Shown one piece after another: positions 44,991 to 54,074 of a stretch of DNA of 64,000 nt; position 1 is the stretch's first letter; each line of letters begins with the position of its first letter. Made by a program: the position numbers and the translations under genes. The stretch spans positions 3,999,501-4,063,500 of the forward strand of contig NZ_CP113948.1 in NCBI RefSeq assembly GCF_026810365.1, written 5' to 3'. Below the pieces are notes generated by a model. It had not been told where the DNA came from. It made no database searches and saw only the letters and a list, made by a program, of their open reading frames with translations. The DNA is from Flavobacterium praedii. GTDB taxonomy: Bacteria; Bacteroidota; Bacteroidia; Flavobacteriales; Flavobacteriaceae.

Positions 44991-46931
44991 ATGAAAATTA
45001 AAACTACACTATATAGCCTTTTTATATTGCTTTTGTTGACCTCAGGGTACGCCCAAAAAAAAACAGTTGCCAAAGCTGATGTCAATTACGATCGTTATGC
45101 TTATGTCGATGCCATAGTCAATTATGAGAAAGTGGCAGCCAAAGGATACCAAGACGAAAAGATGTTTCAAAAGTTAGGGAATGCCTATTATTTTAAAGCC
45201 GAATTGCCACAAGCATCAAAATGGTATGAGCAACTATTTACATTGTATCCCAATCAAGAGGCCGAATATTATTACCGCTACTCACAGACCTTAAAATCAA
45301 CAGGAGATTACAAAAAGTCGGATCAAATGTTGGAACAGTTTAATTTAAAAAGTGGTAACGATAAAAGAGGGATATTATTCAAAGAGAATAAAAATTATCT
45401 AGAGGAAATCAAGGCCAATTCGGGACGTTTTCAAGTAGTGGATGCAGGAGTTAATTCGGCATTTTCAGATTATGGGAGTTCCTTTTTAGGCGATAAATTA
45501 GTATTTGCTTCCGCAAGAGATACTGGAGGTGTTTCCAAGAAAGTATTCAAATGGACCAACAAATCCTTTACCAATTTGTATGCATCAGAGATGAAACCCG
45601 ATGGAGAGATGGGAATTCCGGAACGATTTGTACGTACTATCAATTCGAAGTTCAATGAATCAACTCCGATATTTACCCAAGACGGCAAAACCATGTATTT
45701 TACACGAAACAACTACCTAGAGGGCAAAAGAGGAAGAGATTCGAGTAAAAACACTTTATTAAAACTCTACAAAGCCACTCTGAATAAAGAAGGCGAGTGG
45801 AGCAATGTAGCAGAATTGCCATTTAACAGCAATGAATACAGCGTGGCTCACCCAGCATTAAGCCAAGACGAAAAAACCCTGTATTTTGCCTCGGATATGC
45901 CTGGGACATTAGGGCAGTCGGATTTGTTTAGGGTTAAAATCAATCAAGATGGTACATATGGAACTCCAGAGAATCTAGGGCCGGAAATCAATACCGAAGG
46001 CCGAGAAACCTTTCCGTTTGTATCGGAAGAAAATGAATTGTTTTTTGCCAGCGATGGCCGCCCAGGTTTAGGAGGATTGGATATTTTTGTGGCCAGAAAA
46101 GAGGTAGATGATAGTTTTTATGGCATTCAAAACGTTGGGGAGCCAATAAATAGTAATCAAGATGATTTTGCGTTTTTAATCAATAAAAAGCGCAATGGAT
46201 TTTTCACATCCAATAGAGAAGGCGGAAAAGGATACGATGATATTTACCGATTTGTGGAGTACAAAAAATTGATTTGTGATCAAATGCTTTCGGGCTTGAT
46301 AACAGATCAAGAAACCAAAGAAATAGTGTCGAATGCAAAGATGAGTTTATTTGATTCCAATTTCAAACCGTTGCAAGTTGCCCAAACCGATGCTCAAGGC
46401 AGGTATAGTTTTGCAGTAGATTGCAGTAAAACGTATTATGTAAGAGCCGAGAAAGAGGACTATCAAACCAAAGAAGGATCAGTTAGATCAAAAAGTTTCA
46501 GCGGAAGCAAAGACTACTCGATGGAGTTGGAGCGAAGAATCAAGCCAATAACCGTAGGAACAGATTTGGCCAAAACCTTGGACATTCCGATGATTTATTT
46601 TGATTTGGACAAGTCATACATTCGTAAGGATGCCAGTTACGAGTTGGCCAAAGTATTGACCGTTATGCAGCAATACCCAGCGATGAAAATCGAAGTTCGT
46701 TCGCATACCGATAGCCGCCAAACCGCTGCTTACAACGAGAAATTATCCGATAGAAGAGCCAAAGCTACAGTGGCTTGGTTGGTTAAAAACGGTATTAATT
46801 CAGCACGATTAATCGGGAAAGGATATGGAGAATCTCAATTGGTCAATCCATGTTCCGATGGTGTAAAATGTTCCGATGAAGAACACCAAGCCAACAGACG
46901 AAGCGAATTTATAATTGTTTCGATGCAGTAA
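44991..46931 (+). CDS. OmpA-family protein with TPR and PD40 repeats
   Basis: A 646-residue envelope protein. Signal peptide about 1-20 (TSGYAQ), TPR-like helices (about 25-140), PD40/WD40-like beta-propeller repeats (about 170-430; FTQDGKTMYFTRN, SQDEKTLYFASDMPG, LFFASDGRPGLGGLDIFVAR), a carboxypeptidase-regulatory-like domain (about 445-525) and a C-terminal OmpA peptidoglycan-binding domain (IYFDLDKSYIRKDA, about 545-558; SDRRAKATVAWL). The frame is open back to 44868 inside the PorP gene, but the ATG at 44991 gives the signal peptide. Adhesin-PorP-OmpA operons like this recall sprB-sprC-sprD-sprF. Confidence 0.92.
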   Translation: MKIKTTLYSLFILLLLTSGYAQKKTVAKADVNYDRYAYVDAIVNYEKVAAKGYQDEKMFQKLGNAYYFKAELPQASKWYEQLFTLYPNQEAEYYYRYSQTLKSTGDYKKSDQMLEQFNLKSGNDKRGILFKENKNYLEEIKANSGRFQVVDAGVNSAFSDYGSSFLGDKLVFASARDTGGVSKKVFKWTNKSFTNLYASEMKPDGEMGIPERFVRTINSKFNESTPIFTQDGKTMYFTRNNYLEGKRGRDSSKNTLLKLYKATLNKEGEWSNVAELPFNSNEYSVAHPALSQDEKTLYFASDMPGTLGQSDLFRVKINQDGTYGTPENLGPEINTEGRETFPFVSEENELFFASDGRPGLGGLDIFVARKEVDDSFYGIQNVGEPINSNQDDFAFLINKKRNGFFTSNREGGKGYDDIYRFVEYKKLICDQMLSGLITDQETKEIVSNAKMSLFDSNFKPLQVAQTDAQGRYSFAVDCSKTYYVRAEKEDYQTKEGSVRSKSFSGSKDYSMELERRIKPITVGTDLAKTLDIPMIYFDLDKSYIRKDASYELAKVLTVMQQYPAMKIEVRSHTDSRQTAAYNEKLSDRRAKATVAWLVKNGINSARLIGKGYGESQLVNPCSDGVKCSDEEHQANRRSEFIIVSMQ

Positions 46932-47002
46932 ATACCATTTGTTTTAAACAGATGCTGCATTGGAAAGTTACTGTTTCAATTGGTATATAAATTAAAATAG
47001 TT

Positions 47003-47036
47003 AAGGCTCCGATTTTTTAATCGGAGCCTTTTTTTT
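47003..47036 (+). terminator. Rho-independent terminator of the adhesin operon
   Basis: Perfect 12-base stem, arms 47003-47014 (AAGGCTCCGATT) and 47019-47030, with a TTTT loop and a run of Ts (47029-47036). It lies 71 bases after the OmpA-like stop. Confidence 0.92.
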
Positions 47037-47480
47037 AAATAGCTCCCTCTTATTTTTAAAACAAAAGAGAATAATCTTTCTTCTTTTTAAAGTTGTTCGT
47101 TTTCATTGTATATTCCAGCTACACAACATCTAATATAGAATTTGGTTATTATTTTTTTTGACTTAATACACAACCAAACATTAAATATTATAGAAACGAA
47201 TTTCATTCTTAAGAGGTTTTAGGAATGTGTTTTTCTATAAATTGCAATATTTCATTATGATAATGTTGGTCAATAGTATTCACAGCCATTAAAAACAGCT
47301 GAAAAGATTAATGTCATTCGACTTAATATTTGGTGTTTAAGTATGTAACTCGATTGATTTTAATGTATTGTCAAAAAAGTAATTTCAGTGCTCTCCTGTA
47401 TTGAAACCCCCTTTTTTATTGGTTTCAAAAATAGCTAAAACGATGTGCTTTAGTGTGTTTTCCTTTCAGGTTCTAAAAAT

Positions 47481-47544
47481 ATCCACCGCAAATTCGTAAA
47501 TTATTTTTTTTCCAAGTCTTTAAATATCCGAATTTGCGATGGAT
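47481..47544. repeat. Inverted repeat (ATCCACCGCAAATTCG family)
   Basis: Arms 47481-47496 and 47529-47544 are complementary at 15 of 16 positions around a 32-base AT-rich centre. It resembles the other GC-richer palindromic elements in gaps of this window, but it is a different sequence family from the REP copies at 3.4-9.2 kb. Confidence 0.7.
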
Positions 47545-47561
47545 TTTACTTTTCAACATCA

Positions 47562-47607
47562 CAGACTTTCAGTCTGCCAAATCAATCTATGGACTTTAAG
47601 TCCATAG
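47562..47607 (-). terminator. Two adjacent hairpins after the oligopeptidase B gene
   Basis: CAGACT/AGTCTG (47562-47567 with 47571-47576) and CTATGGACTT/AAGTCCATAG (47587-47596 with 47598-47607), both perfect. They end five bases before the minus-strand stop codon of the peptidase gene and could act as its 3' end structure. There is no long T run, so termination is only moderately supported. Confidence 0.5.
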
Positions 47608-47611
47608 TGGT

Positions 47612-49735
47612 TTAATTGTTTATATCTTCTAAATTTAAAAGAAAAGCAAAATTTAAGGCTACATCTTTTAAATAATCAAAACGACCACTTGCTCCACCAT
47701 GCCCAAAATTCATATTAGTGTGAAGCAATAACAAGTTATTGTCGGTTTTCATATCTCTTAATTTGGCTACCCATTTCGATGGTTCAAAGTATTGTACTTG
47801 ACTGTCGTGTAGGCCAGTTGTAACAAGCATATTAGGGTAGTTTTTCTTTTCTACATTTTCATAAGGGCTATAACTTTTTATGTATAAATAAGCCTCTTTA
47901 TTTTTTGGATTTCCCCATTCGTCAAATTCATTCGTAGTAAGCGGAATACTTTCATCAAGCATAGTGTTTACTACATCAACAAACGGAACCGCGGCAATGA
48001 CACCATTATAAAGTTCTGGTGCCAAGTTTACAACAGCTCCCATCAAAAGGCCACCTGCACTTCCTCCCAATGCATACAAATGTTCTTTGCTGGTGAATTT
48101 TTCTTGAATTAAAAATTGGGAACAATCAATAAAATCAGTAAATGTGTTTTTCTTTTTCATCAGTTTACCATCTTCATACCATTGACGTCCCATTTCTTGG
48201 CCCCCTCTAATGTGTGCAATAGCAAATGCAAAACCTCTATTTAATAAACTCAAGCGGTCACTTGAAAATCTCGCGTCTGTACTGTTTCCATAACTTCCAT
48301 ACGCATAAAGTAACAAAGGTGCTTTTCCGTTTTTTTGAAATTCTTTTTTGTAAACAATTGAAATGGGAATTTTAGTGCCGTCTTTTGCGGTTGCATACAA
48401 ACGTTCTGTTGTATAATCTTTTGAATTGTAACCACCCAAAACGGTTTGTTGCTTCATCAATTTTTTGTCTTTTGAAATCATATTATAATCAAAAGTAGAA
48501 TTTGGAGTAGTCAATGAAGTGTACTCAAAACGGAAGGTTTTGCTGTTGTATTCCGGATTTGGTCCAAAATCTGCGGTGTAAGTTGGCTCGCCGAAATTGA
48601 TATAATGCTCCGAATTATCCTTTGCGTTTCGAACTCTCATACTTGCTAAACCATTTTTGCGTTCATTGATTACTATGAAATCTTTAAATTCTTCAACTCC
48701 TTGTAGTAAAACATCAGATCGATTAGGAATAACTTCTTTCCAATTGGCAGATTCTGTTTTGTCTAAAGGGCATTCCATTAATTTGAAATTATTGGCACCA
48801 TCTTTATTGGTTCGAATTAAAAATTTATTGTCTAAAGTAACAACATCATAAAGTACGTCTTTTAATCGAGGTTGAAAAACAGTGAAAGAATCCGTTGGAT
48901 TTTCGGCTTTTATCATTCTGATTTCAGAAGACATTGTGGCAACCGAATAAATCATAATGTATTTGTTGTTCTTGGTTTTTGCAACACCGATGTAATTGCT
49001 AGGATCCTTTTCCTGAAAGACTTCTACATCATTCGTGCTTTCGGTACCAAGTGTGTGACGGAATATTTTTTCGGACAATAGCGTAACCGGATTTTTTGAA
49101 GTATAAAAAAAAGTTTTGTTGTCACTTGCCCATACCGCTTGTCCTTCTGTATTTATAACGGCATCCTTCAGAAGTTCTCCAGTTTCTAGGTTTTTAATGT
49201 AAATCGTATATTGTCTTCGGCTGACTTCGTCTACTCCAAAAGCCAATAATTTATTGTCATCACTTATTTCAAAACCAGTTACACCATAGTAGGAATGTCC
49301 TTTCGCCATCTCATCGACGTCTAATAGTACTTCTTCTTTAGCATTTAAATTCCCTTTTTTTCGGCAATATTTATAATATTCTTTCCCGTTTTCTGTTCGA
49401 GTATAATAAAAATAGCCGTTTTTGAATAAAGGAACACTTTCGTCTTTTTCTTTTATTCGAAGTTTCATTTCTGTAAATAAATCAGCTTGTAATTTTTGGG
49501 TAGCGCTCATTACTGTTTCTAGATAAGCATTCTCTGCTTTTAGATAATCAACGGCTTTTGTGCTATCAGGTCCTTTTCCAAAATAATCATACATCCAATA
49601 ATAAGGATCGTTGACGCTCTCTCCATGAATGGTTCGAATGTGCTCTTTTTTATCGGCTATTGGGGCGGTTGCTTTTTGGAATTGTGCCATTACGGGATAG
49701 GAAAGTAAAAATAAAATTAAAACTGATTTTTTCAT
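47612..49735 (-). CDS. ptrB: Oligopeptidase B-like S9 serine peptidase, exported
   Basis: A 707-residue S9A-family peptidase that cuts after basic residues in small peptides. An N-terminal signal peptide (about 1-17, VMAQ) indicates export, unlike the cytosolic E. coli enzyme. A beta-propeller domain (about 75-430) is followed by an alpha/beta hydrolase. The nucleophile elbow is GGSAGGLLMGA (about 555-565), the acid lies near the C-terminus in TGLHDSQVQYFEP, and the His in FGHGGASGR (about 678-686). AAVPFVDVVNTMLDES and FDEWGNP are typical of oligopeptidase B rather than prolyl oligopeptidase. Confidence 0.92.
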   Translation of the reverse strand: MKKSVLILFLLSYPVMAQFQKATAPIADKKEHIRTIHGESVNDPYYWMYDYFGKGPDSTKAVDYLKAENAYLETVMSATQKLQADLFTEMKLRIKEKDESVPLFKNGYFYYTRTENGKEYYKYCRKKGNLNAKEEVLLDVDEMAKGHSYYGVTGFEISDDNKLLAFGVDEVSRRQYTIYIKNLETGELLKDAVINTEGQAVWASDNKTFFYTSKNPVTLLSEKIFRHTLGTESTNDVEVFQEKDPSNYIGVAKTKNNKYIMIYSVATMSSEIRMIKAENPTDSFTVFQPRLKDVLYDVVTLDNKFLIRTNKDGANNFKLMECPLDKTESANWKEVIPNRSDVLLQGVEEFKDFIVINERKNGLASMRVRNAKDNSEHYINFGEPTYTADFGPNPEYNSKTFRFEYTSLTTPNSTFDYNMISKDKKLMKQQTVLGGYNSKDYTTERLYATAKDGTKIPISIVYKKEFQKNGKAPLLLYAYGSYGNSTDARFSSDRLSLLNRGFAFAIAHIRGGQEMGRQWYEDGKLMKKKNTFTDFIDCSQFLIQEKFTSKEHLYALGGSAGGLLMGAVVNLAPELYNGVIAAVPFVDVVNTMLDESIPLTTNEFDEWGNPKNKEAYLYIKSYSPYENVEKKNYPNMLVTTGLHDSQVQYFEPSKWVAKLRDMKTDNNLLLLHTNMNFGHGGASGRFDYLKDVALNFAFLLNLEDINN

Positions 49736-49892
49736 TTTATAAGGTTTGATTAGAATTTTGACTTATAAAGCCAAATGTAAAAATCAAATTTAATTATAAT
49801 TTCGGTTTTTTAATATTAAAACATATTGTAATTTAAGGTTTTAACAATTGTTTGATTTCTGTTTTAGTTTTTTATAATAAGGTATAAAAATA

Positions 49893-49919
49893 AAAAACCT
49901 CGAGTCGATCGAGGTTTTT
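49893..49919 (-). terminator. Hairpin terminator after the quinone oxidoreductase gene
   Basis: Arms 49893-49903 and 49909-49919, 11 perfect pairs, with GC core CCTCGA and A/T tails on both sides. It lies 25 bases downstream of the minus-strand gene ending at 49944. Confidence 0.88.
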
Positions 49920-49943
49920 AAAGTGTTTATGGAGTTTAATGTA

Positions 49944-50903
49944 TTATGGGATCAAGATAATTTTTCCAGTGCTTTTTCGGCTTTCCAGATAATCATGTGC
50001 CAATTTCCCTTCGGATAGTTTGAAAGTAGTCGGTGCTGCAATGGTAATATCTCCATTTGCAATCCAATCAAATAAATGATGTGCTCTTTTAATTCGTTCT
50101 TCTTTCGATTTTAAATAACTCCACAAATCGCCACCCGTTAATGTTTTGGATGTATCCATCAACATTCTTGGGTTTACCAATTCGGGATCACCACCGGCCA
50201 TTCCGAAGAACACAACTTGGCCACATTCTTTAGTGACTTCAAAACTATCCGTCAAAGTACTGCCAATACTATCGTAAACAACATCAACACCATTTGGACA
50301 AAAATCGAATACCTGTGTTTTCCAATTTTCAGAATATAGAAAAACAGCGTCGGCTCCATTTTGTTTTGAAACGGATGCTTTTTCAGCAGATGATGTCAGT
50401 CCGATAACTCTCGCGCCCAAAAGTTTACTGATTTGTGTTAAGAATTGCCCAACTCCTCCAGCAGAAGCATGAACCAAAACGGTTTCTCCTTTTTGTGTTT
50501 TGTGACTGTCAGTTGCCAAATAATGAGCGGTTAAACCTTGTAATAGAATTGTAGCTGCGGTTTCGAAAGAAATATTTTCAGGCAACGGAATTACATGTTC
50601 AAGAGGAACGGCAACGAACTCGGCATTGGCAAAAGGAACGTCGGCAAAAGCGACTCGGTCTCCAATTTTAAATTCGGAATTTCCATTGGCATTAACTACA
50701 ATTCCGGCGCCTTCGTAACCCGCAATAAATGGGGGATTTCCTTTGAGGTGATAATTCCCTTTTCGTCTGTACACATCGGCAAAGTTGAGGCCAATAGCTT
50801 TCATTTCGACCAAAATCTCATCGGTTTTTAAAATTGGTGCAGGTATTTCTTTATATTCAAGAACATTGGAGTCTCCAAACTTGGAGAAGGTAAGTGCTTT
50901 CAT
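49944..50903 (-). CDS. NADPH:quinone oxidoreductase-type zinc-independent dehydrogenase
   Basis: A 319-residue medium-chain dehydrogenase/reductase of the quinone oxidoreductase group. The N-terminus KALTFSKFGDSNVLEYKE and IGLNFADVYRRKGNY (about 38-52) replace the zinc-ligand pattern of alcohol dehydrogenases. The NADPH fold has VLVHASAGGVGQFLTQISKL (about 143-162). Zinc ligands are absent. Substrates of this family are often quinones or enones, but the specific one is unknown. It stands alone on the minus strand with its own terminator. Confidence 0.9.
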   Translation of the reverse strand: MKALTFSKFGDSNVLEYKEIPAPILKTDEILVEMKAIGLNFADVYRRKGNYHLKGNPPFIAGYEGAGIVVNANGNSEFKIGDRVAFADVPFANAEFVAVPLEHVIPLPENISFETAATILLQGLTAHYLATDSHKTQKGETVLVHASAGGVGQFLTQISKLLGARVIGLTSSAEKASVSKQNGADAVFLYSENWKTQVFDFCPNGVDVVYDSIGSTLTDSFEVTKECGQVVFFGMAGGDPELVNPRMLMDTSKTLTGGDLWSYLKSKEERIKRAHHLFDWIANGDITIAAPTTFKLSEGKLAHDYLESRKSTGKIILIP

Positions 50904-51028
50904 ATGTTGATATGTATTGTTTTTTATCGGTCATATGTAATTTGCATGCCTAATTGGTGCTACTTGCCAATTTAAAGTTATGCTCATTTCATATTTCATT
51001 TTTTTGAGGATGCAAAGAAAGCTAAATT

Positions 51029-51493
51029 TTACGGGTTAATAAAAGATTGATTCTCCTTTTTTGATATCCAATTGTTATGGGTCATTTCAAATTTTATTTC
51101 GTTTTTACCGTGAGTGCCAATTTCTACCCAGCCTGCTTTTCTATAAAAATATTCCGCTCTTGTCATTGGTGAAGTGCCTAGCCAAAGAGTGTTTTTTGTC
51201 TGCTCAAAACACCAATCAAGCATGTAATCATGAAGCTGTTTGCCAATTCCTTTTTTCTCAAATTTAGGATTTAAAAACAATGCCCAAATATTATTTTCTT
51301 TTAAATCTACAATTGCAAAACCAACAATTTCATTATCAATTTCACAAACCCAACCTTTTCCTCTTATTGTTAAGAATTCTTTGCAATCTTCGTCTGTTAC
51401 CAAGTTAGGGTCTGACAAAGTATTTTCTGTTACCGAATTTCGCACTGCTTGAATCTGTTTAATATCTTCAATTAAAGCTTTTCTAATGATCAT
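51029..51493 (-). CDS. GNAT-family N-acetyltransferase
   Basis: A 154-residue acetyltransferase. The acetyl-CoA loop is PKFEKKGIGKQLHDYML (about 97-113), preceded by the beta-4 strand NIWALFLN (about 88-95). The N-terminus IIRKALIEDIKQIQAVRNSV is typical. The substrate is unknown. A single gene with AT-rich flanks. Confidence 0.85.
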   Translation of the reverse strand: MIIRKALIEDIKQIQAVRNSVTENTLSDPNLVTDEDCKEFLTIRGKGWVCEIDNEIVGFAIVDLKENNIWALFLNPKFEKKGIGKQLHDYMLDWCFEQTKNTLWLGTSPMTRAEYFYRKAGWVEIGTHGKNEIKFEMTHNNWISKKENQSFINP

Positions 51494-51574
51494 TTTTTTA
51501 ATTTATTGAATTCTTTTTTTGATGTATAAAAGTAAATAAATCAGCCAGATTTTGGTTTTTAAATTTTATTTAAA

Positions 51575-52060
51575 TTAATGATCATAGCTTATCACCCTTG
51601 ATAGTTTCCATTGATTGTTTACTTTTTTCCAAATCATTACAAATTTAAAAGTGCCAATTTCTTCTTTTCCGTTTTCCATGTGTCGGAATTGATGAACGCC
51701 AATTTCAATTGCACCAAAATCTTTTATGGGATGCACCTCAAGACTTCCTTTCACTAATTGTCTAGTGAGTTTGTTTTCGTTTTTAAACATTTTTTCAAAA
51801 TTGGTAAAAACGGTTTCGTAAGAAAGTAATCCGCCATTGTCTTGATACCATTCAAGATCTTCGGTAAAAAGTGGTTTGAATTTGGCCATGTCTTTTGCAT
51901 TAAATGCATCGAAAAGGACAGTATCCATTGCTGCAATTTCGTTGTATAATTCTTGAGAAGTTGGCGCTACTTTTTTTTCTTGCGCCAGAGTTAAATTTAA
52001 ACCTATGATTAATAGGAATAAGAGGAAAAATACTTGGTTTTGTACAATTTTTTCTTTCAT
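51575..52060 (-). CDS. Exported NTF2-like (DUF4440-type) protein
   Basis: A 161-residue protein with a signal peptide (about 1-26, LTLAQ) and an NTF2-like domain. Visible blocks are FNAKDMAKFKPLFTEDLEWY (about 53-72) and WKKVNNQWKLSRVISYDH at the C-terminus. This fold is found in snoaL-like enzymes and in ligand-binding proteins; no catalytic residue can be assigned here. It is a single gene. Confidence 0.82.
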   Translation of the reverse strand: MKEKIVQNQVFFLLFLLIIGLNLTLAQEKKVAPTSQELYNEIAAMDTVLFDAFNAKDMAKFKPLFTEDLEWYQDNGGLLSYETVFTNFEKMFKNENKLTRQLVKGSLEVHPIKDFGAIEIGVHQFRHMENGKEEIGTFKFVMIWKKVNNQWKLSRVISYDH

Positions 52061-52117
52061 TTTCTTTTAAATTAGTAAGGTGTTGAAATTAAGCTTTATT
52101 TTTGAAATTGTAGTTTT

Positions 52118-52654
52118 TTAGTATTTTGTAGGGAGGAGTAATTTTGCACGTTTTAGGTCTATTTTTTCATCTTGGGTAACTTCCAAGAAATAATCCGATT
52201 GCCATTTCTGTGTTTTTTGGGCTTGTTTACTAGTAGTGCGATCCCAAGGAGGGTAAACTCGGATAGCCCGTTTTCCTTCTTTTGTATCTGAAACAATTTG
52301 GTTATTAATAAGAACAGATTTTGGAAAAATAAATAATCCGAAGTGATCTCCTTTTCGGGCGCTAATGATAAATACATCAATAGCATCGGTACTATCAAAA
52401 GGTTGGATAGGTCCTTGGTTTACTCTTTTCCAAAGTGTCACAAATTGTCCAATTTTGGTTGGTGTAGTTTTTGCAGTTCGAAATAGAATATTTACATTAT
52501 TTATCATGAAAGCACAGGCACCATATTCAGTACTTTCGGGTTCAAGAACAAATTGCGATATTTCGAAAGTACCATTTTTACTCAATATTTTTTTGGTATA
52601 AATGAAATCTTGGGGTAATTCTTCAATTGATATTCTTGGTTTTTTGAGGTTCAT
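52118..52654 (-). CDS. MepB-like protein
   Basis: A 178-residue cytosolic protein resembling MepB (PF08877), a family named after the Staphylococcus mepRAB operon but of unknown activity. Supporting blocks are EPESTEYGACAFMINN (about 38-53), LWKRVNQGPIQPFD (about 69-82), HFGLFIFPKSVL, and the C-terminal AIRVYPPWD and QKWQSDYFLE. No multidrug pump or MarR gene is nearby, so a resistance role is not implied. Confidence 0.82.
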   Translation of the reverse strand: MNLKKPRISIEELPQDFIYTKKILSKNGTFEISQFVLEPESTEYGACAFMINNVNILFRTAKTTPTKIGQFVTLWKRVNQGPIQPFDSTDAIDVFIISARKGDHFGLFIFPKSVLINNQIVSDTKEGKRAIRVYPPWDRTTSKQAQKTQKWQSDYFLEVTQDEKIDLKRAKLLLPTKY

Positions 52655-52689
52655 TTATGGAGAATTTTAATTATTGTCAAAGGCATAAA

Positions 52690-52717
52690 AAAAGGCGAAG
52701 ATACTATCTCGCCTTTT
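52690..52717 (-). terminator. Terminator of the msrB-msrA operon
   Basis: AAAAGGCGA (52690-52698) pairs with TCGCCTTTT (52709-52717), 10-base loop. On the minus strand it is followed by T residues, 12 bases after the msrA stop. Confidence 0.88.
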
Positions 52718-52728
52718 AAATGATATAA

Positions 52729-53361
52729 TTATTTTTTACTTTTCAGCTTATCTTTAAATACTTTTTCAAATTTTTCTAATTTGGGTTGAATAACCATTTG
52801 ACAATAAGGCTGATTTTTATTATTGGCATAATAGTTTTGATGATAGTCTTCGGCTTTATAAAATTTAGTAAAAGGTTCCAATGTAGTTACAATTGGGTTG
52901 TCATATACCTTTGCGTTTTTTAATTCAGCAATAATTGACTGCGCTTCTTGTTTTTGTTCTTCATTGTTATAAAAAATTACAGAGCGGTATTGTGTACCTC
53001 TGTCTCCTCCTTGTCTATTCAGGGTTGTAGGATCGTGTACGGTAAAAAACACCTTGAAAATTTCATCCAAAGTAGTTACGTTTTTGTCAAAAGTAATTTG
53101 TACAACTTCGGCATGTCCAGTGGTGCCAGAGCAAACTTCTTCATAACTTGGATTCAATGTTTTGCCTCCCGAAAAACCCGAAACAACCGATTTTACTCCT
53201 TTCAAGTTTTCATAAACAGCCTCCACACACCAGTAGCATCCACCGCCTAAGGTTATGGTTTCAAAATTAGATTGTGTCATTTTTTTTGTAGTATTATTGT
53301 TTTGAGAATAAAAAGTTCCAGTAATAAGTAAGCAAGCTAATAGGGTTAATATCGTTTTCAT
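52729..53361 (-). CDS. msrA: Peptide methionine-S-sulfoxide reductase, exported
   Basis: Reduces methionine S-sulfoxide in damaged proteins. 210 residues with an N-terminal signal peptide (TILTLLACLLITGTFYSQ) and the catalytic motif GGGCYWCVEAVYENLKGV (about 39-56), where the first Cys is the nucleophile (GCYWC in place of the more common GCFWC). The conserved GDRGTQYRSVIFY and EDYHQNYY blocks are present. The frame is open to 53394, but the ATG at 53361 starts the signal peptide. It begins eight bases after msrB, giving an exported MsrB-MsrA pair. Confidence 0.93.
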   Translation of the reverse strand: MKTILTLLACLLITGTFYSQNNNTTKKMTQSNFETITLGGGCYWCVEAVYENLKGVKSVVSGFSGGKTLNPSYEEVCSGTTGHAEVVQITFDKNVTTLDEIFKVFFTVHDPTTLNRQGGDRGTQYRSVIFYNNEEQKQEAQSIIAELKNAKVYDNPIVTTLEPFTKFYKAEDYHQNYYANNKNQPYCQMVIQPKLEKFEKVFKDKLKSKK

Positions 53362-53368
53362 TATTTGT

Positions 53369-53923
53369 TTATTTAGCATCAGGTTCAAAATCAAGGGCTA
53401 TAGAATTCATACAGTATCTTTTGCCGGTGGGAGCAGGGCCATCATCAAATAAGTGTCCCAAATGACCGCCACATCTACCACATAAGGCTTCAATTCTTTC
53501 CATTCCGATTGAATTATCGTTTTTGAATACCACACTTTTTTTATTTTCCTGTTCAAAAAAACTGGGCCATCCACAACTGCTGGCAAATTTGGCTCCAGAA
53601 CGAAAAAGCAGATTGCCACAAGCAGCACAGTAATAGGTTCCTTTGACATCGGTGTTCCAGTATTTACCTGTAAAGGCTCTTTCGGTATCGGCTTTTCTGG
53701 AAACCAAATAAACATCTTCTGGTAAGATTTTTTTCCATTCGGCATCCGTCAAATTTAGTTTTGTAGTGTCGGTATGAGAATAATATGGGTTACCAGGTTT
53801 GCTCTGATTGTTTTCGATTGGTGTCATAGCGTTATTTTTTGTTTCTTTATTCTGCCCACAAGCTTGAAAAAAAAAGAAAGGGAGAAATAGTAAAATGCAA
53901 AAAAATGAGGTTCTTGTTTTCAT
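53369..53923 (-). CDS. msrB: Peptide methionine-R-sulfoxide reductase, lipoprotein
   Basis: Reduces methionine R-sulfoxide. A lipoprotein signal peptide (FLPFFFFQACGQ, lipobox near residue 22) anchors it to a membrane. The MsrB domain has zinc-binding CAACGN and CGRCGGH, SCGWPSF, and the catalytic Cys in KRYCMNSIAL near the C-terminus. The frame is open back to 53995 with a longer N-terminus, but the ATG at 53923 fits the lipoprotein start. Together with msrA it forms a periplasmic repair pair, which in Bacteroidetes is a known arrangement. Confidence 0.93.
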   Translation of the reverse strand: MKTRTSFFCILLFLPFFFFQACGQNKETKNNAMTPIENNQSKPGNPYYSHTDTTKLNLTDAEWKKILPEDVYLVSRKADTERAFTGKYWNTDVKGTYYCAACGNLLFRSGAKFASSCGWPSFFEQENKKSVVFKNDNSIGMERIEALCGRCGGHLGHLFDDGPAPTGKRYCMNSIALDFEPDAK

Positions 53924-53944
53924 AAGGTTTGTTTTTTTATACTC

Positions 53945-53973
53945 CAAAAGTAGAGAGCAAATAACAATCAAAA
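53945..53973 (-). promoter_or_regulatory. Promoter of msrB-msrA
   Basis: On the minus strand TTTTG (53969-53973), 16 bases and TACTTTTG (53945-53952), a TAnnTTTG box, lie 22 bases before the msrB ATG. It also supports the 53923 start over the longer frame that begins upstream of the box. Confidence 0.6.
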
Positions 53974-54074
53974 TGTCGGGTATTTTACAAATCAATTTCT
54001 ATTTATAAAATCTTTAACAGTTGTTAGCTAATTTAAAATTGGTTTCAGTTTTTTAAAAAGAGAAATAGTGCTTT

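Larger units (their letters stand above)
46932..47611. other. Intergenic region between OmpA-like and oligopeptidase B genes
   Basis: About 680 bases with no credible gene. It holds the operon terminator (47003-47036), an inverted repeat at 47481-47544 and paired small hairpins at 47562-47607. The rest is AT-rich and featureless to me. Confidence 0.6.

Noticed and set aside
44868..46931. Longer OmpA-like gene starting inside the PorP gene
   Set aside because: The extension lies in the PorP coding region in another frame and lacks a signal peptide. The ATG at 44991 begins a proper signal peptide.
53369..53995. Longer msrB starting at 53995
   Set aside because: The added residues hide the lipoprotein signal, and the promoter box lies within the extension.
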